This document shows, in pieces, positions 20,056 through 29,260 of a stretch of 36,790 nucleotides of DNA (position 1 is its first letter; every line of letters begins with the position of its first letter). Where the stretch lies: positions 1 to 36,790 of IMG/VR virus record IMGVR_UViG_3300028548_002308; one strand, given 5' to 3'. The notes under the pieces are model-generated. The model was not told the DNA's origin. It ran no database searches and was given only the letters and a program-made list of their open reading frames with translations. A program made the translations under genes and the position numbers. Source of the stretch: a virus.

Positions 20056-20061
20056 GACGAT

Positions 20062-21609
20062 ATGACCTCTATCCAACAACGATATGAAAAGTTGGAGACA
20101 GAACGTGACCCCTTCCTTACGAGAGCGAGAGAATGCAGTAAGCTAACTCTCCCTACTCTAGTCCCTGATTCAGGACACAGTTCTAGCAGTAAGTTCGATA
20201 CACCTTTTCAAGGTATTGGTGCGCGTGGTGTAAACAACCTCGCCTCCAAGTTACTGCTGGCACTTGTCCCACCTAACTCACCATTCTTCCGCCTCACTGT
20301 GGATGATTTTAAGTTACAGGAACTCACCCAACAAGAGGGTGCTAGAGCGCAAGTGGAAGAGGCTCTGTCTTCTATAGAACGTGCAGTGATGTCTGAGATT
20401 GAATCCAGTTCTGTCCGCATTGCTACCTTTGAAGCATTGAAACATCTGTTAGTTGCTGGAAACGTATTGCTATATTTACCTGAGAAAGGTGGTATGCGTG
20501 TGTTCCACATTGACAGATATGTAATCAAGCGCGACCCGATGGGTAATCCTTTAGAGATGATTACCAAAGAAGACATCTCCCCTGAAGCACTGACACCTGA
20601 ACTTCAGATGTTGTGTGATATTGACCCAACCAAAGAAGATGGTTATGGGCATGAATCAGTGGTTTTATACACCCGTGTCGTCCGTGATGGAAAGACTTGG
20701 AAAGTGTACCAAGAACTCAAGGGTAAACCTGTGCCAGATTCAGAAGGCACTTATCCTTTAGATAAGACACCTTGGATACCTTTACGACTCTCTCGCATTG
20801 ACGGGGAATCTTGGGGACGCGGTTATGTTGAAGAGTATCTAGGCGACTTACGGTCACTAGAAACTCTGACTCAAGCAATTGTGGAAGGCTCCGCAGCAGC
20901 AGCTAAGGTCCTATTCTTAGTTCGGCCAAATGGAACAACCCGTGCGCGTGTGTTAGCTGAAGCACCAAATGGAGCAATCCGTGAAGGTGATGCTAATGAC
21001 GTAAGTACCTTGCAAGTACAAAAGCAAGGTGACTTTCAGATTGCATTCCAGACAGCACAGGAAATCAAAGAGCGTCTAGCTTATGCATTCCTGATGAACT
21101 CATCTGTACAGCGCAATGCTGAACGTGTGACTGCTGAAGAAATCCGATACATGGCAGGTGAATTAGAAGATGCCCTCGGTGGTATCTACTCAATCTTGTC
21201 TCAGGAATTTCAGCTACCTTTAGTAAACAGATTGCTTTTACAAATGCAGAAGCAGCGCAAGGTTCCTTCTCTGCCTAAAGGTATTGTACAACCCACAATC
21301 ACCACTGGCCTTGAAGCACTTGGTCGTGGACATGATTTAAATAAACTAGCAGCCATGTTGGAACAGCTTGGTCAGTTAGGCCCAGAGACTTTAATGAAGT
21401 ACATGAACATTGGAGATTATATATCCCGTGTTGGTACATCATTAGGTATTGATATGAAGGGCTTGATTAAGACAGACGAAGAAATCCAACAACAGATGCA
21501 ACAACAACAGATGCAACAGACAGGTGAGCAGTTAGCACCTCAAGCGTTTGATGCTGTTAAAGAGCAGATGATGGCTCAACAACAACCCCAAGGAAATGTA
21601 GAACAGTAA
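20062..21609 (+). CDS. Portal / head-tail connector protein (T7 gp8-like)
   Basis: 515 residues, AGGA ribosome site. The start (SIQQRYEKLETERDPFLTRA), GARGVNNLASKLLLALVPP (50-70), the core RLSRIDGESWGRGYVEEYLGD (245-265) and RVTAEEIRYMAGELED (about 355-370) are typical of the T7 connector. The C-terminal 60 residues are Gln/Met-rich (QQMQQQQMQQTG), probably flexible. Twelve copies form the channel at one capsid vertex, through which DNA is packaged and the tail attaches. A one-base overlap (TAATG) links it to the scaffold gene. Confidence 0.95.
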   Translation: MTSIQQRYEKLETERDPFLTRARECSKLTLPTLVPDSGHSSSSKFDTPFQGIGARGVNNLASKLLLALVPPNSPFFRLTVDDFKLQELTQQEGARAQVEEALSSIERAVMSEIESSSVRIATFEALKHLLVAGNVLLYLPEKGGMRVFHIDRYVIKRDPMGNPLEMITKEDISPEALTPELQMLCDIDPTKEDGYGHESVVLYTRVVRDGKTWKVYQELKGKPVPDSEGTYPLDKTPWIPLRLSRIDGESWGRGYVEEYLGDLRSLETLTQAIVEGSAAAAKVLFLVRPNGTTRARVLAEAPNGAIREGDANDVSTLQVQKQGDFQIAFQTAQEIKERLAYAFLMNSSVQRNAERVTAEEIRYMAGELEDALGGIYSILSQEFQLPLVNRLLLQMQKQRKVPSLPKGIVQPTITTGLEALGRGHDLNKLAAMLEQLGQLGPETLMKYMNIGDYISRVGTSLGIDMKGLIKTDEEIQQQMQQQQMQQTGEQLAPQAFDAVKEQMMAQQQPQGNVEQ

Positions 21610-22403
21610 TGGTAGAAACAGTAACAATTAAGCAAGAACCACAACCTGATTCACAAGAGCATATTGATGCAATGGTGGCGAAGGCGGAAGGCGCAACAAC
21701 TGAACCTGTACAGGACAACCTTGAAACTCCAGAAGTTGATAGGCCTGAGTGGTTACCTGAAAAGTTCAAGACACCTGAAGACTTAGCTAAATCTTATGCT
21801 GAGTTGGAGAAGAAGATGTCAGGAGGAACCGAGCAAGCTATCAACAAAGCTGAAGGTTCTGACACTGAAATTCCAACCAATGATGCACCAGAAGTTAGCG
21901 AAAGTGCAGGTATAGATTATGAAGCACTCCAATCGGAGTACCAATCAAATCAAAGCCTGTCACCAGACACCTATGAATCACTGGCTAAGTCAGGAATTCC
22001 CCGTGAAGTCGTAGACCAGTACATCGCAGGCCAAGAGCAACTTGCCACATCTCAACGCACGACTATGTTCAATAGCGTTGGTGGTGAAGAAGCTTACGGA
22101 AGCATGATGGAATGGGCAAGTACGAACCTGAACGCTGGTGAAGTAGATGCCTACAACAAGACCATGAACAGTGGAAATATTGACCAGATTCAAATGTCTG
22201 TTCATGGTTTAAAAGCTCGTTACCAAGCCGTCAATGGCAGTGACCCTAAGTTAATTAGTGGTGACACTGCTTCTGCAAATGCAGGCGGACGATTTGAAAG
22301 CGTAGCTCAATTAACGGAAGCAATGAGGGACCCTCGTTATTCGAAGGACCCAGCATTCCGTAACAGTGTACAGAATAAACTTTCCAATTCATCAATTCTG
22401 TAA
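21609..22403 (+). CDS. Capsid scaffold / assembly protein (T7 gp9-like)
   Basis: This gene encodes 264 residues between the portal and major capsid genes, the expected place for the scaffold. It is very acidic (EATTEPVQDNLETPEVD), with WLPEKFKTPEDLAKSYAELEKKM (53-75), a motif seen in scaffolds of many podoviruses. A mostly helical C-terminal half follows (EEAYGSMMEWASTNL; AQLTEAMRDPRYSKDPAFRN). The basic C-terminal helix would contact the capsid protein. It directs procapsid assembly and is absent from mature particles. The stop is followed by 173 bases without a clear gene. Confidence 0.9.
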   Translation: MVETVTIKQEPQPDSQEHIDAMVAKAEGATTEPVQDNLETPEVDRPEWLPEKFKTPEDLAKSYAELEKKMSGGTEQAINKAEGSDTEIPTNDAPEVSESAGIDYEALQSEYQSNQSLSPDTYESLAKSGIPREVVDQYIAGQEQLATSQRTTMFNSVGGEEAYGSMMEWASTNLNAGEVDAYNKTMNSGNIDQIQMSVHGLKARYQAVNGSDPKLISGDTASANAGGRFESVAQLTEAMRDPRYSKDPAFRNSVQNKLSNSSIL

Positions 22404-22576
22404 CACAGCAAAGCCCCTCAACTAACAGGGGGGCAACCTATTCCAAAAGCCCAAAGCTATTAATGACAAAGAAACTGCGCCCTTGAGGGGGACAACGCTG
22501 TGGGAAGTTATTGAGTGCTGGAGCCTCAAGAATAAACAAACTTGAAACTTCAATCCTCTTTACAAGGTATTAAAAA
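22404..22576. promoter_or_regulatory. Structured gap upstream of major capsid gene
   Basis: No convincing gene. The gap holds a GCCCCT/GGGGGC hairpin (22413-22435), then AGGGGGACAA (22486-22495), a 10-mer also found at 4498 and 5814. The T7 promoter phi10 lies in the matching place, so a promoter or RNA-processing signal is expected, but I find no copy of the TGGCACTA motif or the 26-base element here. AAGG precedes the capsid ATG. Confidence 0.4.
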
Positions 22577-23512
22577 ATGAGTAATGCAACTGTATCACGC
22601 ATTGGACAAGTCAATGGCGCAAACGCCACTGATGCTTTATTTCTAAAATTATTCGCTGGTGAAGTAATCACCCAGTTCGAAGAAAAGAACATCATGATGG
22701 GTTTACACCAGACCCGTACTATCACTAACGGCAAGTCAGCTTCCTTCCCTGTCATGGGTACTGCTGCTGCAGCTTACCATGTGGTTGGTGCTGAGATTCT
22801 TGGTGGTGCTGTTAAACACGCTGAGAAAGTCATCACTGTCGATGAGTTGCTTGTAGCACCTGCCTTCATAAGTAATATTGATGAGGCTCGCAACCACTAC
22901 GATGTTCGCGCAACCTACACTTCAGAGTTAGGTAATGCATTGGCTAACACCTTTGATAAGAACGCTCTGCGCATGGTAGTACAAGCTGCCCGTGGTTCTG
23001 AGACTATCACAAGTTCTGGCAAAGCTGGCCTTCAGATTTCTAAGGCTAACTACAACACTGCAGCATTAATCATCGCTGCTTTGTTTGAAGCTGCTGAAGC
23101 AATGGATGCTAAAGACATTCCAACTGATGGACGTGTTGCTGTTGTATCTCCAGCCATGTACTACAAGCTAGCACAAGACACTACAATCATGAACAAAGAT
23201 TGGGGTGGTGCTGGTGTCTATGCTGATGCCAAGGTAATCCGTGTAGCTGGTATTGCTATTGTAATGTCTAACCACTTACCTACTGGTAACCAATCTGCTG
23301 TTACAGGTGAGAACAACACTTACCACGGTGACTTCCAGAAGACTAAGGCTGTGGTATTCCATGCTTCTGCTATTGGTACTGTTAAGTTAATGGACCTTGC
23401 ACTTGAATCTGAGTACGACATTCGTCGTCAAGGTACTTTGTTCGTTGCTAAGTATGCAATGGGCAGTGGCATCCTACGCCCAGAATCTGCAATTGAAATT
23501 AAGATTAACTAA
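22577..23512 (+). CDS. Major capsid protein (T7 gp10-like)
   Basis: This gene encodes 311 residues. It follows the scaffold gene and is followed by a strong terminator, the T7 gene 10 arrangement. The sequence shows the HK97-fold features of podovirus capsids: KLFAGEVITQFEEKNIMMGL (18-37; E-loop region), TRTITNGKSASFPVMGTAA (40-58), ITVDELLVAPAFISNIDE (about 85-105), and a C-terminal P-domain with GRVAVVSPAMYYKLAQD. MSNATVSRIGQVNG is a typical opening for this family. Length is close to T7 gp10A (about 345). I see no T7-like frameshift extension after the stop. Confidence 0.94.
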   Translation: MSNATVSRIGQVNGANATDALFLKLFAGEVITQFEEKNIMMGLHQTRTITNGKSASFPVMGTAAAAYHVVGAEILGGAVKHAEKVITVDELLVAPAFISNIDEARNHYDVRATYTSELGNALANTFDKNALRMVVQAARGSETITSSGKAGLQISKANYNTAALIIAALFEAAEAMDAKDIPTDGRVAVVSPAMYYKLAQDTTIMNKDWGGAGVYADAKVIRVAGIAIVMSNHLPTGNQSAVTGENNTYHGDFQKTKAVVFHASAIGTVKLMDLALESEYDIRRQGTLFVAKYAMGSGILRPESAIEIKIN

Positions 23513-23533
23513 GAACTTCTTATAGTTAGTCAC

Positions 23534-23559
23534 AAGGGAACTTCGGTTCCCTTTTTTTT
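23534..23559 (+). terminator. Strong terminator after capsid gene (T-phi equivalent)
   Basis: AAGGGAAC (23534-23541) pairs perfectly with GTTCCCTT (23546-23553) around a TTCG tetraloop, followed by a run of eight T residues. It lies 22 bases after the capsid stop. T7 has its single late terminator, T-phi, in the same place; partial read-through there keeps capsid protein in excess over tail proteins. Confidence 0.92.
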
Positions 23560-23578
23560 ACTTTTTAAAGGACTCGGT

Positions 23579-24157
23579 ATGTCATTAAATCTCACGACTG
23601 AACTAGAAGCAGTCAACACCATGTTGAATGTAATTGGTGAAGCACCTGTAAACACATTAGTCAATATGACTTCTGCGGATGCGCTTACTGCAGTCTCTAT
23701 TTTGAGAGATATAAGCCGTGAAGTGCAGTCACAAGGGTGGAACTTTAACACTGAACACGACTATCCACTTATCCCTGACCAAGACAGTATGTTATCTCTG
23801 CCTGTTAACACTTTAGCCGTGGACACAACTGCGGCATCTTATAAAATTGAGTTAGTACAACGTGGACTGCGCGCATATGACCGCAAGAACCACACATATA
23901 CATTTACAGAAACAGTGCTATGCAGCCTGATTGTATTACTGGCTTTCGATGAAATTACAGAAGCCGCACGTCATTACATTGCTATACGGGCTGCCCGTAT
24001 ATTCCAAGACCGCGTATTAGGTTCTGAAACTCTTCACTCTATGAACAGGGATGATGAGTACCAAGCCCTTACAACACTGAGGCTTATGGAATCTGAGAAT
24101 GCTGACTATAACATTCTGACAGGTAACACTGACGTTTCCCGAATCTTAACGAGGTAA
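23579..24157 (+). CDS. Tail tubular protein A (T7 gp11-like)
   Basis: This gene encodes 192 residues with AAAGGA upstream. The opening LTTELEAVNTMLNVIGEAPV and IISREVQSQGWNFNTE-like stretch (ILRDISREVQSQGWNFN, 41-57) are hallmarks of the gp11 family, as are GLRAYDRKNHTYTF (95-108) and the C-terminal helices TLRLMESENADYN. Twelve copies form the adaptor ring between portal and nozzle, to which tail fibres bind. It lies right after the capsid terminator, and four bases before the gp12-like gene. Confidence 0.93.
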   Translation: MSLNLTTELEAVNTMLNVIGEAPVNTLVNMTSADALTAVSILRDISREVQSQGWNFNTEHDYPLIPDQDSMLSLPVNTLAVDTTAASYKIELVQRGLRAYDRKNHTYTFTETVLCSLIVLLAFDEITEAARHYIAIRAARIFQDRVLGSETLHSMNRDDEYQALTTLRLMESENADYNILTGNTDVSRILTR

Positions 24158-24160
24158 TCT

Positions 24161-26380
24161 ATGTCACTTGTAAGCAGTTCCATTCCCAATATAGCCAATG
24201 GCGTTTCACAACAATCTGCAAGTGTTCGTCTTAACTCGCAAGGTGAAGAACAAATAAACGCTTTCAGTTCAATCATCAGTGGTTTGCGTAAAAGACCACC
24301 AACCCAACACTTAGCAACTTTATTAACTAATGCACAAGCAAATGGTAACTATTTTATACACGTTATCAATCGTGATATTACAGAGCGTTACATTGTAATT
24401 GCTGACAACAGCAACATACGGGTGTTTGATTTTAATGGCACAGAAAAGACAGTAAACAAACCTGCTGGTTATTCTTACCTATCTTCTGGAAGTCCATTGA
24501 CTGACTTTAAAGCAGTCACAGTGGCTGACCATACTTTTATATTAAACAAGTCTATTACTACATCTGTAACAGCAAGCCAATACACGTCTGAAACTTCAGA
24601 TGCTCTTGTACATGTTAAGCAAGGTAACTATGCAAGCGTCTATCGGGTATTTATAGACGGACAGCAATGGGCAGCATATACAACAAGTGCGACTGATAAA
24701 GCTACATTGCAGACTGACAACATTGCAGAACAACTACGGACCCAGTTAAATTCTAATTTAAACGCTAATGTCTCTTTATATAGTGTCCATCGTAATGGCT
24801 CTACTATAAGAATAACAAGATTAACTGGAGCAGACTTTAGTTTAAGGACTGAAGATTCATCAGGGAACCAAGCACTTATTGGCATAAGAAAGAGCGTACA
24901 GAAAATATCTGATTTGCCAGCAAGGGCATTTCCCAACATGATAATCCGTGTAGCAGGTGAAGGTAGTTCTGACTCTGATGATTACTATATTAAGTATGTT
25001 GAAGATAATGATTCATCAGGATACTGGCAAGAAACTGTTAGGCAAACACACGACACAACAATCACAGCCACAACTCTTCCTTGGAAGTTAGTAAGCAATG
25101 CTAATGGCACATTTACATTTACTAACAATGCATGGGAGGGCCGTTCTGTTGGTGACTTTAATTCCTCACCAGACCCAAGCTTTATCGGTAGAAAAATAAA
25201 CGATGTGTTCTTCCATAGAAATCGTTTAGGTTTTATCTCTGATGAGAATGTAATTCTTAGTAGGTCAGGTGAATACTTTAAGTTTTACCCTGAGACTGTT
25301 ACTTCTATTTTAGACACTGACCCTATTGATGTATCTGTAAGCCATACTAAAGTATCTATACTTCGCCACGCGATTCCGTTTAACGAGACTCTGCTTCTGT
25401 TCTCAGACCAAACCCAGTTCATGTTGAATGCAGGTGACGCTCTGACACCAGCAACTGTGTCCATAAATCAGACGACTGAATATGAATCTAGTTTACAAGC
25501 AAGTCCAGTTGGTGCTGGTGAGTATGTTTACTTTGCCACTAACAGAGAAGGGTATACAGGCGTTAGAGAATACTTTGTACAGGCAGATACTTCATCTAAT
25601 GTTGCTGTTGATGCGACCCTCAATGTATCTCGCTATATAAAGGGAACTGCAACAAACTTAGTTAGCAGCACAAACGAAGACATGTTATTTGTTCTTACCG
25701 ATGGTGTTCACTCAAAGCCTACTTGTTATGTCTATAAGTACCTTAGACGTGATGGTCAATCATTACAGATGAGTTGGTCCAAATGGGAATTCCCAAATGC
25801 TGACAGAATCTTAAACCTTTCAGTAATTGAATCTACAGCTTTCTTTCTTATACAGAGGGGAGCTTCAATAATGCTAGAGAAGATGCAGCTACAGGAATCT
25901 CCTGAAGTTACTTCTGCTGGTTCTATGGTTTACCTAGACTCTCTTAAAGCAGGAAGCACAGCAGCAACAGGGCAGTCTCTAGTGACTGTGGATGGTACTC
26001 AATATGTAGGTTATCCCTACACAATGGAGTATACATTCTCAACACAGTACAGAAGAACCCAAGGCATTGGCGGTAGTCAGTTAACAGACACGTCAGGACG
26101 CTTACAGCTTCGTGAATTTAAATTGCTATTTGAGGACAGTGGTCGCTTTAACGTGACAACAACATCTCAAGGTGTCTCGCATTCTTATGCTTTCTTAGGA
26201 CCTCCCATTGGAGTTCAGACGCTTGGAAAGGTAGACATTACATCAGGTGTTTTCTCTCTTCCTATACAATCTAAAAATGACAGAGTGTCGATAAAAGTAA
26301 GCAATGCTACACACTTCCCATCAGCCTTCCAATCAGCAGAATGGACAGGTTATTACACAACAAAATCTAGGAGAATCTAA
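24161..26380 (+). CDS. Tail tubular protein B / nozzle (T7 gp12-like)
   Basis: This gene encodes 739 residues with a GAGG ribosome site. N-terminal SSIPNIANGVSQQSASVRL (5-23) and EQINAFSSIISGLRKRPPT (30-48) are characteristic. Central beta-rich segments follow, then FHRNRLGFISDENVILSRSG (about 349-368) and ILRHAIPFNETLLLFSDQTQ (about 404-423), shared by nozzle proteins. The C-terminus (GYYTTKSRRI) is also typical. Six copies form the tail nozzle, a beta-propeller assembly closing the DNA channel until injection. Slightly shorter than T7 gp12 (794). Confidence 0.94.
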   Translation: MSLVSSSIPNIANGVSQQSASVRLNSQGEEQINAFSSIISGLRKRPPTQHLATLLTNAQANGNYFIHVINRDITERYIVIADNSNIRVFDFNGTEKTVNKPAGYSYLSSGSPLTDFKAVTVADHTFILNKSITTSVTASQYTSETSDALVHVKQGNYASVYRVFIDGQQWAAYTTSATDKATLQTDNIAEQLRTQLNSNLNANVSLYSVHRNGSTIRITRLTGADFSLRTEDSSGNQALIGIRKSVQKISDLPARAFPNMIIRVAGEGSSDSDDYYIKYVEDNDSSGYWQETVRQTHDTTITATTLPWKLVSNANGTFTFTNNAWEGRSVGDFNSSPDPSFIGRKINDVFFHRNRLGFISDENVILSRSGEYFKFYPETVTSILDTDPIDVSVSHTKVSILRHAIPFNETLLLFSDQTQFMLNAGDALTPATVSINQTTEYESSLQASPVGAGEYVYFATNREGYTGVREYFVQADTSSNVAVDATLNVSRYIKGTATNLVSSTNEDMLFVLTDGVHSKPTCYVYKYLRRDGQSLQMSWSKWEFPNADRILNLSVIESTAFFLIQRGASIMLEKMQLQESPEVTSAGSMVYLDSLKAGSTAATGQSLVTVDGTQYVGYPYTMEYTFSTQYRRTQGIGGSQLTDTSGRLQLREFKLLFEDSGRFNVTTTSQGVSHSYAFLGPPIGVQTLGKVDITSGVFSLPIQSKNDRVSIKVSNATHFPSAFQSAEWTGYYTTKSRRI

Positions 26381-26851
26381 ATGACAATAAGCGTTAGGCC
26401 TGCAAAATTGAATGATTGTAATACGTTAGGCCCTCGCTTACGTCAGGCAGATAAAGAAGAGTTAAAGCTCTCTTGTGGGCATGGTCCAGTGACAGCACTG
26501 ACCATGTCTATGATTGCCTCAGAGAAGCCATATGTGGCTGTTGATGAGTGGGATGTTCCCTTTGCAATGTTTGGTGTAGTTGATGCTATTGATAAAGGAG
26601 TTGGCATACCTTGGATGCTCGGCAGTTCAGGTATATATAGACACGCTAGGGAGTTTACAAATGAATGTAAGCACTGGCTAGAAACAGTATCCAAGGGACA
26701 TGATGTCCTTGTTAATTATGTACATGCTGAGAATCACAAAGCTATTAGATGGCTAAAATGGCTTGGCTTTAAATTTATTTATCTAGACCCAGAGTATGGG
26801 GTAGGTAAAGCACCATTCTATGAATTCGTAAAGGTGAACAACAATGTGTGA
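26381..26851 (+). CDS. T7 gp13-like protein, GNAT-like fold (DUF2833)
   Basis: 156 residues, AGGAG upstream, directly after the nozzle gene. The sequence has the GNAT-like layout described for the gp13 family: SVRPAKLNDCNTLGPRLR (4-21), YVAVDEWDVPFAMFGVVDA (about 51-69), and a C-terminal HAENHKAIRWLKWLGFKF (116-133), which looks like the A-motif helix of acetyltransferases. In T7, gp13 is an assembly-related protein located next to the internal virion genes. Its enzymatic activity, if any, is unproven. Overlaps the next gene by eight bases. Confidence 0.82.
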   Translation: MTISVRPAKLNDCNTLGPRLRQADKEELKLSCGHGPVTALTMSMIASEKPYVAVDEWDVPFAMFGVVDAIDKGVGIPWMLGSSGIYRHAREFTNECKHWLETVSKGHDVLVNYVHAENHKAIRWLKWLGFKFIYLDPEYGVGKAPFYEFVKVNNNV

Positions 26852-27320
26852 CCCCACTACCATGATGGTACTTAGTGTCGGTACTTCTTTAATGGCGTAT
26901 GACGAGAAGGCAAAACAAACACAAGCTCAAAATACAGCGTCAGTAAAAGACTACCACCAGAAAATTAAACAGACTCGTTTAGCCCAATTACAATCACAAG
27001 CATCTATGAGTGATGCTTTGTTTGAAGACACTATTGTTGCTAAACAAAACCAAGCATCTGCCTATGCGCGTACAGAAGGCATGGGTGGCTCATTAGTTAA
27101 CAGAATAGTACGCGACCAGCAAGCGATAGAAGCTCGTAACAAAGATAACGTGAACCAGAACTACGCAATGGACATCCAGCAGAAGCAGTATGAAATGCAA
27201 GGTTATGCAGTTCAGTCACAAGGCAGAATGAAAGCAGCCCCAAACTTTTTTACAACAGGTTTAGAAATTGCCGATACATATTACAAATATGACACCGCAC
27301 AGAAAGGAGTTATTACCTAA
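26844..27320 (+). CDS. Internal virion protein B (T7 gp14-like)
   Basis: This gene encodes 158 residues with AAAGGTG upstream. The short hydrophobic N-terminus (TMMVLSVGTSLMAYDEKAK) is followed by long Gln-rich helices (QKIKQTRLAQLQSQASMSDALFE and RDQQAIEARNKDNVNQNYAMDIQQKQYEMQ, about 96-115 and on), ending in NFFTTGLEIADTYYKY. This helical, Gln-rich layout and the gene order (gp13, gp14, gp15, gp16) identify it. In T7 gp14 is ejected and forms a channel in the outer membrane. One-base overlap (TAATG) with the gp15-like gene. Confidence 0.85.
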   Translation: MCDPTTMMVLSVGTSLMAYDEKAKQTQAQNTASVKDYHQKIKQTRLAQLQSQASMSDALFEDTIVAKQNQASAYARTEGMGGSLVNRIVRDQQAIEARNKDNVNQNYAMDIQQKQYEMQGYAVQSQGRMKAAPNFFTTGLEIADTYYKYDTAQKGVIT

Positions 27321-29257
27321 TGGCTGAACGTCAACTTCAAGTAACTCAACTAAACTCTTCAGCTAGGGCAATGGATACTTACGTTAGACCTGAGTTAGAA
27401 AAGAACGCAAGGGCTATAGGCCTGCTTCTTAACTCTATTGATAAAACTGACAATGACCGCGCTATAAAGAATGCGGAGATTGAAGCAGTTACTGAGGCTT
27501 TATCAGAGGGTCCTAAAGACCTTCATAATCGTGTTGGGTTTTCTAGCACACGTCCTGATTACATTGCGACTCGGTTAGAAAATCGTGGTCAACAGTTCGC
27601 CCGTGAATCTTTACCAAAACTTGAATCTGATTTTCAGGAATTTCTACTTGGTTCAAATGACAATGGCACAGATATAGAGCCTTATTTAAAGGAACAGTTT
27701 GGTTCATTAATGTCATCTATGGAAGGTGGTGGTGGCAGTCAGTTCTTGATAGCTGGTGCTAGTGACATCCTTGTGGCAGCAAAAGCAGACATGCAGAAAA
27801 GGCATATGGAGTACATAGACAAAAGAGCTATGGATGAAACCATGACCCATTTGTCAATGCGTGTCGATGGTATCGTGCATCAAAAAATAATCAATGATGA
27901 AATGGGTCAGCCATTGCCGCCCCAAGCGTTCAATGACCGAATTAAAGCTATGGATTCATTAGCTGTTGATATGTCACAAACAACTCCACTTACAAAAGGT
28001 CAGGCTAACAAAGCTGTCTTTGAATCATTACTGGCTATGGCTGCTGGCAATGACCCTGAGAATGCTGAAAGGTATCTCCACATGGCAAAGCTAGTCAGGT
28101 ACGCCAAGGGGAAGAATGGTGAGTTAAGACCTGAAGCATTTGAAGCAATCGCTATGGCAGAATATGCTGCAGATTCTAAGATTAACAGCAAGGCAATTGC
28201 TGACGCTGCTGCACAGAAAGAAGCAAGAGCAAAAGCAGCAAAGGTCGCATACTCTGACTTTATAACTTCATTGACTGATACTGAAGACCGAGTCACTCAA
28301 CTTACTCCAGATACAATTCAATACCTAGTTGACAACGCTGACATGACTCCTGAAAAGATACAGGCAACCATGACCGCTGTTAATAAACTTACAGGTGGAA
28401 CAGAGAGTAAGCCACAAGAGATGGCATTTATTAGTTTCTCTACAGCACTTATGGCAAATCGCCAAAACCCCAATATTGTTGCTTCATATGCTGAATTAAT
28501 GAAAGCAGTTGCTAACGAGAATATTCATCCTTCTAGATTAAAAGAAGTGCAAGCCATGCTTAAAGGAATTGAGCAAGCTGCTCCATTAATTAACAACCTA
28601 CTGAACACACAGCCCAGAGGTTTATGGGTTTCAAGCATTGTTAAAATGGAAGATGAATTTGACAGAGGTGGACTTGCTTTAAAAGCAGAGCTTACTGGTA
28701 AATGGAATGATGAATTCAATAAGCTTATAGAACAACATTACGCTGATGAAGGTGCTGTGGCTCCTTCTACTAATCAAATGCAATCAATGTCGGAACATGT
28801 AAAGAATGTCATGGACACTAATTACAAAGAGTTAGTTGATGAAAGAGCAGAAGAAGATACTGCGTACAAGGCCTACAAGCTTGGTGTAAATGCAGCAATA
28901 AAGACTTCTGAAAATAGTTCTGTTGGCGATAGCAAAATGAATATAGGGGGCTCTGTAGCAAACTATGTTACCGACTCTACAATAGGAACATCTGGTTTGA
29001 CGCATTGGTCTGGTGAATTACCTACCGACATAATTCATGCCAATATCGAAGATGTTATGAGAAGGGCTGCTTTGTTTAATCCAGCAAAGGAATTCACTTT
29101 AGAGGATGCTAAATCTCTAGAAGAAGAACTCCTAGTAGGAAAGACTAACGCAGAAATGTTTGATTTACAATTTGGTGATGGCGCATTCGCCCGTTACCAT
29201 GAAGAATATGGCCCTCCTTTAAGGCTATCAACTTATAAGGCCAGCCTTACGGAGTAA
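27320..29257 (+). CDS. Internal virion protein C (T7 gp15-like)
   Basis: This gene encodes 645 residues (T7 gp15: 747) with AAGGAG upstream. It is long, mostly helical, with Ala/Lys/Glu-rich stretches (AAAQKEARAKAAKVAYSDF near 293-311) and no membrane span. RQLQVTQLNSSARAMDTYVRP (4-24) and the following helices fit the N-terminus of gp15-type core proteins. In T7, gp15 and gp16 form the periplasmic conduit for DNA ejection. Identity rests on position, size and helical composition more than on a catalytic motif. Confidence 0.85.
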   Translation: MAERQLQVTQLNSSARAMDTYVRPELEKNARAIGLLLNSIDKTDNDRAIKNAEIEAVTEALSEGPKDLHNRVGFSSTRPDYIATRLENRGQQFARESLPKLESDFQEFLLGSNDNGTDIEPYLKEQFGSLMSSMEGGGGSQFLIAGASDILVAAKADMQKRHMEYIDKRAMDETMTHLSMRVDGIVHQKIINDEMGQPLPPQAFNDRIKAMDSLAVDMSQTTPLTKGQANKAVFESLLAMAAGNDPENAERYLHMAKLVRYAKGKNGELRPEAFEAIAMAEYAADSKINSKAIADAAAQKEARAKAAKVAYSDFITSLTDTEDRVTQLTPDTIQYLVDNADMTPEKIQATMTAVNKLTGGTESKPQEMAFISFSTALMANRQNPNIVASYAELMKAVANENIHPSRLKEVQAMLKGIEQAAPLINNLLNTQPRGLWVSSIVKMEDEFDRGGLALKAELTGKWNDEFNKLIEQHYADEGAVAPSTNQMQSMSEHVKNVMDTNYKELVDERAEEDTAYKAYKLGVNAAIKTSENSSVGDSKMNIGGSVANYVTDSTIGTSGLTHWSGELPTDIIHANIEDVMRRAALFNPAKEFTLEDAKSLEEELLVGKTNAEMFDLQFGDGAFARYHEEYGPPLRLSTYKASLTE

Positions 29258-29260
29258 ACA

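Noticed and set aside
23498-23540. T7 gene 10B-like frameshift extension of the capsid protein
   Set aside because: The frames after the capsid stop close quickly and there is no clear slippery site.
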